Shown in pieces: positions 1-6,695 of a stretch of 8,922 nt of DNA; the stretch's first letter is position 1; every line of letters begins with the position of its first letter. Location of the stretch: the NCBI GenBank assembly GCA_027858145.1, contig JAQIDF010000356.1, forward strand, positions 1 through 8,922, given 5' to 3'. The notes under the pieces are model-generated. The model made no database searches, had not been told where the DNA came from, and saw only the letters and a list, made by a program, of their open reading frames with translations. Made by a program: the position numbers and the translations under genes. Source of the stretch: Prolixibacteraceae bacterium (GTDB lineage Bacteria; Bacteroidota; Bacteroidia; Bacteroidales; Prolixibacteraceae).

Positions 1-138
1 TGTTATATAGAATGCTTTAAAACTCACTCCTGTCAGTATTATTAAAAGCGGGAATACATTGATGTTTGTAGCTGCTTTTAATACAATGCCAAGGGCTAAC
101 AGGGTAAGCCCGGTGTATAATGGCCATTTTTTTGTCAT
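1..138 (-). CDS. Small membrane protein, C-terminus cut by window edge
   Basis: An open frame starts at ATG (complement of 136-138) and stays open for 46 codons to the left edge, so the C-terminus is missing. The visible part begins MTKKWPLYTG and holds two hydrophobic stretches, about residues 8-24 and 28-46, separated by a short polar turn (ATNIN). It therefore looks like a small integral membrane protein with a short basic cytoplasmic N-terminus. It starts 10 bases after the stop of the glutamine-synthetase-family gene on the same strand and is almost certainly co-transcribed with it. I do not recognise the family and assign no function. The frame is real rather than a shadow because it is the only sensible frame here, follows operon spacing, and has coherent hydrophobic composition. 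Confidence 0.6.
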   Translation of the reverse strand, partial: MTKKWPLYTGLTLLALGIVLKAATNINVFPLLIILTGVSFKAFYIT

Positions 139-148
139 GTAAATAATT

Positions 149-1714
149 TTAACGGTAGTGCATAAAATGTTTGATAAACTCATCAATTTGTTCTTCATCG
201 TTGCCATGTATAATTTTTTTCACATCCCATTTTTCTTCAAATTGGGTTAGTTTATCTATGATATAATCAATTACACGGTCGGGAAATATTGGGTGGGTTT
301 CTGTAAATAACTTCCGTTCTTTGATGAGATGTTCTGCGGCCTCGCCACACGACTCAGGCAGCTTTTTAAATTTCTCTTTTATTTTGTCATCATCTTCATG
401 GTACAAATTGGTTGATGCCAGTTTTTGTTTAATTTCTTGCAGATAGTTAGGGTTGTTCATGCCGTCGATTCCGGCAATGAGCATTGCAGCTACAAAGAAG
501 TGCATATATGCCGAAGCATCGGTTCCGCGGTATTCCATTGTTTGATTATAAATGTAAAGCGGATCGTAGCTGAACATGGCCGACTGGCTTAGTCGCTGGT
601 TTTGGGCTTTCATATTAATTTTGGGGATCCGGATAAGTGCCGAACGGTTTGACGGCCCCCAGCAAATATGGTGCGGTGAAAGTTGATTGTGTGCCAGTCG
701 CAAGTACGAAACGGGTATGCTATTCCCGAATGCCGAAAGTGCACCGGCATGATTAAGGATTCCCGAAATCATTTTTAGGGATGATTTGCGAAATTCGCTT
801 CCTTCTCCCAGGATATTTATACCGTCTTTTTCGAGAATAAAATGCGTATGCAGTCCGTTGCCTGGTTTGTCAATAGCTACTTTAGGCGAAAAAGAGATGT
901 TAACGCCATGCTTGTGCCCCAGCATTCTTATAATCCATTTTGACAAGATAACTTGTCGTATCGATTCAGCGGGGGGACAGGGCAGAAACTCAATCTCGTG
1001 TTGCTCGTAATGCTTCCCGTTAAGCTGAAAAGCTCCGTGTTCGGCATGCCCGTATCGGACTTTGCCACCACATTGTGCAATAGCTTTTATGGCTGCAGCA
1101 CGAAGTTGTTCGAATTTTGAGAAAGGCTCTGAACTCTGGTAATTGCCTTCATCAGATGAGAACCCCTCTTCGGGCTGGCTCATTGTATAATACTCCAGTT
1201 CGCTGAACATTTTTATTTCGTACCCGCTTTTTTCCTGAAAATAATCAACAGCGTTTTGCAATATGTTTTCGGGTGATGAGCTAAGTTTTTCCCCTTCCCA
1301 GGTAAAAAACGAACAAATAATGTCGAGTGTGGGTATTATTGCAAACGGATTTACAAATGCGGTGCTAAATATAGGCGTGATATATAAATCGGGATGCCTT
1401 TCTTTGTTATACGGAAATACTGAACTACCGTTAACGCGTTCTCCATATTTTAAAAGGTTTTCGAGTTCGGTGCGACCGGTAACGACAAAATTTATGGTTT
1501 TAAGTTTTTCATCGGCCGATATGTACCTGAAATTAATCATTTCGATATCTTTCTCGAAAACATATTCAATAATGTCGTCGGAAGTAAAATTATCCGATGG
1601 TTTATGTAAATATCGTTCTAGCTTATTTGCCGTTAGTGTATAATTAAAACTATCGGAAAATGTTTGAGGCGCTTTGGCCTGATTATAGCTCTTTCGTTTA
1701 AATTTGTTTTCCAT
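149..1714 (-). CDS. Glutamine-synthetase-family protein with altered ammonium site
   Basis: This 521-residue protein has the glutamine synthetase fold in order: a beta-grasp region (about 45-140, including the GSSV turn at 96-99) and a catalytic domain (about 145-420). Visible motifs are SELEYY (171-176; metal ligands E172 and E174), GHAEHG (E225), EQHEIEF (E240), GNGLHTH (H289), SYLRL (R339), SNRSALIRIP (R357, R362) and TMEYR (E394, R396). The extended spacing around EQHEIEF and the insert between RIP and TMEYR match the Bacteroidota-type GS family as I remember it. Two substitutions stand out. The Asp of the canonical DGSS turn (Asp50 in Salmonella) is Asn95, codon AAC. The flap Glu of the canonical EAP motif (Glu327) aligns with Leu345, codon CTT. 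Both residues handle ammonium, so the protein may ligate another amine to glutamate, or be regulatory or inactive. No NLY adenylylation motif of the enterobacterial type is seen. It lies 37 bases after the kinase gene. Family membership is confident; the reaction is not. Confidence 0.9.
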   Translation of the reverse strand: MENKFKRKSYNQAKAPQTFSDSFNYTLTANKLERYLHKPSDNFTSDDIIEYVFEKDIEMINFRYISADEKLKTINFVVTGRTELENLLKYGERVNGSSVFPYNKERHPDLYITPIFSTAFVNPFAIIPTLDIICSFFTWEGEKLSSSPENILQNAVDYFQEKSGYEIKMFSELEYYTMSQPEEGFSSDEGNYQSSEPFSKFEQLRAAAIKAIAQCGGKVRYGHAEHGAFQLNGKHYEQHEIEFLPCPPAESIRQVILSKWIIRMLGHKHGVNISFSPKVAIDKPGNGLHTHFILEKDGINILGEGSEFRKSSLKMISGILNHAGALSAFGNSIPVSYLRLAHNQLSPHHICWGPSNRSALIRIPKINMKAQNQRLSQSAMFSYDPLYIYNQTMEYRGTDASAYMHFFVAAMLIAGIDGMNNPNYLQEIKQKLASTNLYHEDDDKIKEKFKKLPESCGEAAEHLIKERKLFTETHPIFPDRVIDYIIDKLTQFEEKWDVKKIIHGNDEEQIDEFIKHFMHYR

Positions 1715-1721
1715 TAAATCT

Positions 1722-1735
1722 CATTTATATAAATG
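1722..1735. promoter_or_regulatory. Perfect 14-bp palindrome before the GS-like gene
   Basis: CATTTATATAAATG is its own reverse complement. It sits in the 37-base gap between the kinase stop and the GS-like start, ending 7 bases before the ATG. It could be an operator for an internal promoter or a weak RNA hairpin near the translation start. The AT-rich core also makes chance occurrence possible. No clear TAnnTTTG box accompanies it. Confidence 0.35.
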
Positions 1736-1751
1736 GGTGTGGTTAAAAATA

Positions 1752-4700
1752 TTATCCGGTTGGTAGCTCAATATAAAATGCTGTACCACTCACGTAATCA
1801 GATTCAAACCATATCTTCCCGTTGAAATTTTCAATAATATTTTTTGTAATGGCCAGTCCTAAACCGGTACCACTTGATTTGGTGGTGAAGTTGGGAACAA
1901 AAATGCTTTCTTTCAAATATTCAGGGATTCCTTTTCCATTATCTTTTATAGTAATGATTACTTTCTCATTTTGTTCAGTTAAATTGATGCTGATTTTTCC
2001 TTTTCGACCTTCGGGGATCGATTGAATGCTATTGCGTATTAGGTTGATAACAGCTCTCGAAAGTTGTTCTTTGTCGGCGAGAACAAAAATTTCTTCATCG
2101 TCAGAAAAGTGCTTTTTTATTGAAACCTGGCCGGTAAAATCATAAAGCTCGATGGTTTCGGAGAGCCGCTGTGTGAGGTTAAAACTTTCTTTTTTGGCTC
2201 GTGGTATTTTAGCAAAGTTTGAAAATTCGCTGGCAATTGCCGATAGGTTGTTGATTTGCTCGATAAGCATATTGGTCACTTTTTCAACTTTTTTGGAATA
2301 GTCGGGTGCCGAAGGTGAAGTGCGTTGTAGAAACTGGATGTTCAGTTTCATCGGGGTGAGCGGGTTTTTAATCTCGTGTGCAATTTGTTTTGCCATTTCG
2401 CGCCAGGCTGTTTCCCGTTCCGACCGTGCCAGCAAATCGGCACTAATTGACAGTTCCTCCAGCTTTTTATTGTATTCCGAAACCAGCAGTCCAATCTCAT
2501 CGTCTGATATGTAGCGAATTGGCTCTGTTTTTTTGCCCAGTTGCATTCCGCTCAGGTTTTCTCTGATAAGTCGCAGGGGGTCGGTTATGCGGGCCGAAAT
2601 GAAGAAGGCAACCAAAACACTTCCAAGCAATAAAAATACATAGAGGTTAATAAAGGCCAGTATAAAGGTGGTGGTTTCCTGCCTGAAAGCTTTTTCTTTG
2701 GTAAAATAGGGGAGGTTGAGGTATGCTATGATGTCTCCTCCTGAATTTGTAAGGGGGATGTATGCCGACAGATATTTGAGTTTTCCAATATGTTCTTTTA
2801 GCAGGATGCGTGTGGGCTGTTTAACAACAAACTGAGTATATGCGTTATTTTGCATTTGTGTTGATATTAGTCCTCTCTCGAAAACTTCGGGCCGTGATGT
2901 TGAAATTAATTTGCCATCTGTACCATATAAATTAATATCGGTCCAAAAAATGTCTGAGAGGTTAACGAGTTCGTAATCCAGGTACGATGTGAGTTCTTCG
3001 TCGAATTGATTTACATCACCCAACATTACCTCAAGTTCAGACGAAACTGCATTTACAACATCTATTAAATCTTCGCGGTGTTTCGATTGATATTGGTTGA
3101 TATTGTAAAAAATGGTACCACTCCCCACAAACAATAAAGCAATAAAAACAACGCCAACAATTGATGACTGGATGCGTAGGCGCAATGAACCTTTTAAAGT
3201 GTTGATTTTTATTTTTGGGCGTGTAATAAAGTTTATGCTCACCGATAAAGCAAATAGAAAAATAAAAAGGTACGGAAATGCGATTAGGTAATCGTAAAAT
3301 GTTAATGCTTTACGACTAACAATCACCATATTTTTACCCGATGGATGAATGCAGTGAATATATTGGTCCCATTTCTGAAACACAACTTTCTTACTCTGTT
3401 TTTGTATGTAGTGCTCTTTAAAGTTCAGGGCATACGAGTATTCACCGCCACGGTCAACCAGTTCGCCATTGTTGTATTTGGCAAATGAATAACTGTTGAA
3501 AAGTCGTTTCTCCATGGAATATGCCGGGAGCAATAATTCGGGGAATCCCAATCCTTCAGAATAAAGTTTTGAGTTTAATTCAATAAAAACCGATGTTTCG
3601 GGGCGGTTTTGGTCGGATAAAAAATTGTATTCCCCGAAATAAGTAATCCGCCCGTTCATATTATCGAGGTAGTAGAAATTAGTTCCGGGAATGTGTTCTC
3701 CACTTTTAACCAGCAACGAATCGAAAAAGGGAAAACAGGGTTTGGTGATTTTATCGGGCTGGATAATTACGCTGTCGCTTGACTGGCAAATAGTAAACTG
3801 TAAATCATATTCGCGCAAATATCCGCCAAAATAGGTTTTTTCGAGGTAATTGGCAACAAAGTCGAAAGGCGGGTACAGCTCCTGCATCAAAAAAGTGTCG
3901 GTTTCGATAACTGCATCAATATCGCGCAGGAACAATTCAGCAGTGGGATCATGCTCCGACGATAAATTGGCAGCCATAAGTTCCTGTACCTGTTGCTCAT
4001 GTTTTTCGTCGAAACGGATGATGAAACTCAGCCCCATTATTGTGAATATCGAAGAATAGACAACGATAAACGAAAGCCTGTGATTTAGTGAGTTGTTTTT
4101 GAATATATAAAATGTAACAATGGCAACCAGCCAGTATACGGCGTTTAACCTGAAATCTGCATCGTTGTCGAGCCAAAACAACATTAGGGTTATCAAGGTG
4201 TTCGACAGCACCAAAATGACAAGAAATTCAGTAAAAAAAGTGTGTTTTTTAAAGATGCGGACAATGCGGCTGATGATGAAAAAAATTGTGAAAAAGAGTA
4301 GCCCTATAATCAGAAAACCGGCAAAAGAATGAATAGATATCTCTTCGATACGATATACGGCAAGCGAAATATTTGAGTTGAAAATCAGAATTTTAATAAT
4401 AAAGCGTACCAGAATCATTAACAGGGAAGCAATCGTTAGCCAAACGAACAGTGATATACGGCGTTTTGTGGTATTTCGTTTGTAGGTTTGTGAAATGTCA
4501 AAGGTGCGCGTAAAACAAATACCCCAGAAAAAAATAAATACACTAAGTATAATGAGCCCGCCAAGCGAGGCAAGTAAAGGTGAGTAAGCAAATTGTACGG
4601 GTGAAAAAATATTTAACAGGAATACCGATTTTGGCAGTTCAAACTCGTTCATTGCCAGGTATAATCCGGAGAGTACTAACAAAATGAACAATAGTTTCAA

Positions 4701-5420
4701 CTTCGGGCGTTGGTGAAAATAGTGGATGTTAAGTCGATAGAGTAATATGAAAAATAAAAACATTGCTGCAGCATATAGCAATGTTGGTAAATACAGGCTT
4801 TGGTACATACAAGGGATGTTCCCCGAAGGTTTTATCGAGAAAAGGTAGTGATTGTTTATACTGTAAAAATCGTTGCTGTTTTCGCTGGGGTAAAAATGAA
4901 CTTCGAAATTGTCAGGAAGATTGAACCCTTTGGCAAAAGAATTTTCAAGGTGTTTGTTTTCAATTTTAAAAGCATATTTTATGAGAATAAGCCCATAATA
5001 TGTGTAGTTCCCCGATGTTTTTTTCGAAAGCGTGTGCCACCCATTGGGCAGTTGAATGAGCCCTTCTTCCGAACCTTTTATCTTTTCAGCAAAGCTGGTA
5101 AAATTATCCGACCAGTATATCAATTCATCATTTTTAAACGCTAAAAGGCTTATTTCATTTTTTTTAAATAGTGAGTTGAACGATGATAAAGTGTCTACAA
5201 TGTTTTCGGTATTTGGGTGTTGAAGGGAGTCGACCCTTAAAGCAGCATCGGAAAGTATTCGCTCTGTTTTTATTTGTTTCCTGTGCAGGGTGCGCGTAAT
5301 GCTCTTCATATCGTTGGCATCAATGCCGCCTCTCATGATATAACCTTCAGAGAGAATACCGGCAGCAAGTAAAACAATAAAAAGAATAAACGGTAGCCTT
5401 ATGTGCTTTGTGAATCTCAT
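1752..5420 (-). CDS. NtrY-like membrane sensor histidine kinase, 12 predicted TM helices
   Basis: This 1222-residue sensor kinase is expected to autophosphorylate on His1015 and pass the phosphate to a response regulator not present here. Hydrophobic segments lie at about 10-28, 207-229, 240-258, 283-304, 324-346, 364-388, 396-416, 426-440, 449-468, 709-731, 750-772 and 916-941. With a cytoplasmic N-terminus these place residues 30-206, 470-705 and 773-915 outside and the kinase inside, which is self-consistent. HAMP follows at about 942-993 (ITDPLRLI, DDEIGLLV). The HisKA segment AHEIKNPLTPMKL (1014-1026), preceded by ERETAWREMAKQI, is typical of NtrY-type kinases. The HATPase part has the N box (N1126, N1130), DNGKGIP (1160-1166), the F box NFTTK (1177-1181) and GTGLGLA (1184-1190). 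All catalytic boxes are intact. The start follows the rlmH stop by one base, with no Shine-Dalgarno sequence. The signal sensed is unknown; the downstream GS-like gene hints at nitrogen or amine metabolism. Confidence 0.95.
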   Translation of the reverse strand: MRFTKHIRLPFILFIVLLAAGILSEGYIMRGGIDANDMKSITRTLHRKQIKTERILSDAALRVDSLQHPNTENIVDTLSSFNSLFKKNEISLLAFKNDELIYWSDNFTSFAEKIKGSEEGLIQLPNGWHTLSKKTSGNYTYYGLILIKYAFKIENKHLENSFAKGFNLPDNFEVHFYPSENSNDFYSINNHYLFSIKPSGNIPCMYQSLYLPTLLYAAAMFLFFILLYRLNIHYFHQRPKLKLLFILLVLSGLYLAMNEFELPKSVFLLNIFSPVQFAYSPLLASLGGLIILSVFIFFWGICFTRTFDISQTYKRNTTKRRISLFVWLTIASLLMILVRFIIKILIFNSNISLAVYRIEEISIHSFAGFLIIGLLFFTIFFIISRIVRIFKKHTFFTEFLVILVLSNTLITLMLFWLDNDADFRLNAVYWLVAIVTFYIFKNNSLNHRLSFIVVYSSIFTIMGLSFIIRFDEKHEQQVQELMAANLSSEHDPTAELFLRDIDAVIETDTFLMQELYPPFDFVANYLEKTYFGGYLREYDLQFTICQSSDSVIIQPDKITKPCFPFFDSLLVKSGEHIPGTNFYYLDNMNGRITYFGEYNFLSDQNRPETSVFIELNSKLYSEGLGFPELLLPAYSMEKRLFNSYSFAKYNNGELVDRGGEYSYALNFKEHYIQKQSKKVVFQKWDQYIHCIHPSGKNMVIVSRKALTFYDYLIAFPYLFIFLFALSVSINFITRPKIKINTLKGSLRLRIQSSIVGVVFIALLFVGSGTIFYNINQYQSKHREDLIDVVNAVSSELEVMLGDVNQFDEELTSYLDYELVNLSDIFWTDINLYGTDGKLISTSRPEVFERGLISTQMQNNAYTQFVVKQPTRILLKEHIGKLKYLSAYIPLTNSGGDIIAYLNLPYFTKEKAFRQETTTFILAFINLYVFLLLGSVLVAFFISARITDPLRLIRENLSGMQLGKKTEPIRYISDDEIGLLVSEYNKKLEELSISADLLARSERETAWREMAKQIAHEIKNPLTPMKLNIQFLQRTSPSAPDYSKKVEKVTNMLIEQINNLSAIASEFSNFAKIPRAKKESFNLTQRLSETIELYDFTGQVSIKKHFSDDEEIFVLADKEQLSRAVINLIRNSIQSIPEGRKGKISINLTEQNEKVIITIKDNGKGIPEYLKESIFVPNFTTKSSGTGLGLAITKNIIENFNGKIWFESDYVSGTAFYIELPTG

Positions 5421-5421
5421 A

Positions 5422-5895
5422 TTATTGATGATGATAGGGTTCGCCTTTAATAATAGTCATGGCGCGGTAGATTTGTTCAGTAAAAATTAAACGCACCATT
5501 TGATGTGAAAAAGTCATCTGCGATAATGAAATTTTCTCGTTGCAACGTTTATAAACATCAGCTGAAAAACCATACGGGCCACCTACTACAAAAACTGTGC
5601 AGCGTGTACCTGTTATCATTTTTTTTTCGATGTGTTTTGCAAATAGTTCCGAGTTGAATTCTTTTCCTTTTTCATCAAGGAGTATCAGGTGGTCGCCCGT
5701 TGCTACCCTGGACAATATTTGTTCGCCTTCTTTTTGTTTTTGTTGTTCTTCGGTAAGCTTGCGGGTGTTTTTTATATCGGGGATTACATGAACATCAACT
5801 GTTATGTAATGTTTCAGGCGTTTGAGATATTTCTCAATGCCTTTTTTCAGGTAATCATCGTCGGTTTTTCCAATTAATAGAAGTTTTATCTTCAT
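5422..5895 (-). CDS. rlmH: 23S rRNA (pseudouridine1915-N3)-methyltransferase RlmH
   Basis: This 157-residue SPOUT-class methyltransferase has the family's usual length. RlmH methylates N3 of pseudouridine 1915 in helix 69 of 23S rRNA on assembled 70S ribosomes, using S-adenosylmethionine bound in a C-terminal trefoil knot. The visible signatures are LILLDEKGKEF (70-80), VFVVGGPYGFS (101-111, the SAM-binding loop) and the C-terminal knot running from LSQMTFSHQMVR (124-135) to EQIYRAMTIIKGEPYHH (140-156), ending in the conserved GEPYH. The gene is intact. It is the first gene of a minus-strand unit, one base ahead of the sensor kinase. A TAnnTTTG box about 43 bases upstream can drive it. The housekeeping role is secure from the motifs; its link to the kinase and GS-like genes is only co-transcription. 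Confidence 0.97.
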   Translation of the reverse strand: MKIKLLLIGKTDDDYLKKGIEKYLKRLKHYITVDVHVIPDIKNTRKLTEEQQKQKEGEQILSRVATGDHLILLDEKGKEFNSELFAKHIEKKMITGTRCTVFVVGGPYGFSADVYKRCNEKISLSQMTFSHQMVRLIFTEQIYRAMTIIKGEPYHHQ

Positions 5896-5937
5896 GGGTG
5901 TTTGTTTTCGGTGAAAATTGGTGTACTGTTATTGGCT

Positions 5938-5945
5938 CAAAGGTA
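5938..5945 (-). promoter_or_regulatory. Putative -7 box (TACCTTTG) for the rlmH unit
   Basis: On the minus strand TACCTTTG matches the Bacteroidota -7 consensus TAnnTTTG exactly, about 43 bases upstream of the rlmH ATG, which would give a leader of roughly 35 bases. A TTG lies only 12 bases further upstream, which is too close for a normal -33 box, so the -33 element is weak or absent. No other good box lies between here and rlmH. Confidence 0.45.
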
Positions 5946-5948
5946 GAA

Positions 5949-5977
5949 TTTGGTTCACAATAAATTTTGTACTTTTG
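5949..5977 (+). promoter_or_regulatory. Putative rightward promoter (TTTG, 17 bases, TACTTTTG)
   Basis: TTTG at 5949-5952 and TACTTTTG at 5970-5977 match the Bacteroidota -33 and -7 boxes with 17 bases between them. Transcription would begin near 5984 and run toward the DUF4783 gene, giving a leader of about 300 bases that includes the inverted-repeat element at 6039-6137. It is back-to-back with the rlmH box. It might instead serve a separate short RNA. Confidence 0.4.
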
Positions 5978-6035
5978 TTGTTTAAAAGTTGCTGATGTGA
6001 AAATACAAAAATAAGTGGAGAAAAATATTTAATGT

Positions 6036-6140
6036 TTAGGGTGCGTAATAGAATAAACTACCCAAAAGTATTTTAAAGGTTGTAGGATATAAGAGATTTA
6101 GAAATTTTTATCAGATAAGTTAATTTATTACACACCCTTA
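6036..6140. repeat. 99-bp inverted-repeat-bounded segment flanked by TTA, MITE-like
   Basis: GGGTGCGTAATA at 6039-6050 and TATTACACACCC at 6126-6137 are inverted copies with one mismatch in 12. Extending inward, the arms match at about 18 of 24 positions. The trinucleotide TTA lies directly outside both ends (6036-6038 and 6138-6140), as a 3-bp target duplication would. The inside (about 75 bp) is AT-rich and has no usable reading frame. This fits a miniature inverted-repeat element mobilised by a transposase elsewhere. A structured RNA with a long closing stem is the alternative, since two of the mismatches can be G-U pairs. No transposase is present, and whether other copies exist in the genome is unknown. 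Confidence 0.4.
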
Positions 6141-6193
6141 GCACGCTTTTTGTAAAGCAGTTGGAGCAAATACATCGTTTTTCAGAATGTTTC

Positions 6194-6225
6194 TTGTAAA
6201 ACTTGTGTTTTTAAATTTATAATTG
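6194..6225 (+). promoter_or_regulatory. Weak candidate promoter for the DUF4783-yihY unit
   Basis: TTG at 6194-6196 lies 21 bases before TATAATTG (6218-6225), one mismatch from TAnnTTTG. It would start transcription about 55 bases before the DUF4783 ATG, a more usual leader length than the promoter at 5949-5977 gives. The region is very AT-rich, so the match is weak evidence. Confidence 0.25.
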
Positions 6226-6253
6226 GTAATTTAAATGACACAAAAATGCACAG

Positions 6254-6268
6254 ATGATATTTTATCAT
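6254..6268. repeat. Short inverted repeat ATGATA-TTT-TATCAT
   Basis: Two perfect 6-bp arms with a 3-base centre end 18 bases before the DUF4783 start codon. It could be a small operator or a weak hairpin in the leader. Its AT-richness keeps confidence low. Confidence 0.25.
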
Positions 6269-6286
6269 AAGTGAAAAAATAAAAAG

Positions 6287-6685
6287 ATGAGACGAATTAA
6301 AAATATAGTACTTCTTATAATGTTTTTGTTTTCAGTGTCGATATCAGTTTTTGGGCAAAAAGTACCCGAAAATGTGTTGATGGGGTTGAAGACCGGAAAT
6401 GCACAGGAGTTGTCGAAAAACTTTAGTGATAACATTGAATTGGTTGTACTTGATAATGACAATGTTTACAGCAAGGCCCATGCACAGCAAATTGTAGCTG
6501 ATTTCTTCAAAGATTATCCGCCACAGGATTTCACACTTATTCACCAGGGAGGTAAGGAAGAAGCAAGTTATGCTATTGGTAATTTACATGTTGAAAATGA
6601 AAAGTTCAGGGTGTATTTTTTGATTAAAACGAATAATGGACAATCGTTGGTATACCAGTTGCGTATCGAACGACAAACTAAGTAA
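6287..6685 (+). CDS. Exported DUF4783-family protein
   Basis: This 132-residue protein has a clear signal peptide: basic MRRIKN, a hydrophobic core at about 7-21 and a likely cleavage near residues 23-24 (VFGQ). The mature part of about 108 residues fits the DUF4783 family, a small NTF2-like group found mostly in Bacteroidota. Family-like features are the LKTGNAQELSKNF segment (34-46), the IELVVLDND strand (50-58), YSKAHAQQIVADFF (61-74), IHQGGKEEASYAIGNL (85-100) and FRVYFLIK (107-114), ending in a strand LVYQLRIER. The family's molecular function is unknown to me. It should act in the periplasm or at the envelope; no lipobox Cys is present. The next gene, a YihY-family membrane protein, starts 10 bases after its stop, so the two are probably one operon. 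I recall DUF4783 genes lying near rlmH or nadC in related genomes. Confidence 0.85.
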   Translation: MRRIKNIVLLIMFLFSVSISVFGQKVPENVLMGLKTGNAQELSKNFSDNIELVVLDNDNVYSKAHAQQIVADFFKDYPPQDFTLIHQGGKEEASYAIGNLHVENEKFRVYFLIKTNNGQSLVYQLRIERQTK

Positions 6686-6695
6686 TGTATAGTTG

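Noticed and set aside
1263..1643. Open frame on the plus strand, 126 codons, inside the GS-like gene
   Set aside because: It is antisense to a gene with clear family motifs, has no promoter or family resemblance, and is a composition shadow.
4800..5144. Open frame on the plus strand, 114 codons, opposite the kinase N-terminal region
   Set aside because: It is antisense to a coherent sensor domain and its translation has no recognisable features.
6145..6158. GCTTT/AAAGC hairpin with a 4-base loop as a terminator
   Set aside because: The stem is only 5 bp and no T-tract follows.
6265..6544. Two minus-strand open frames overlapping the DUF4783 gene
   Set aside because: The plus frame has a signal peptide and family match; the minus frames have neither.
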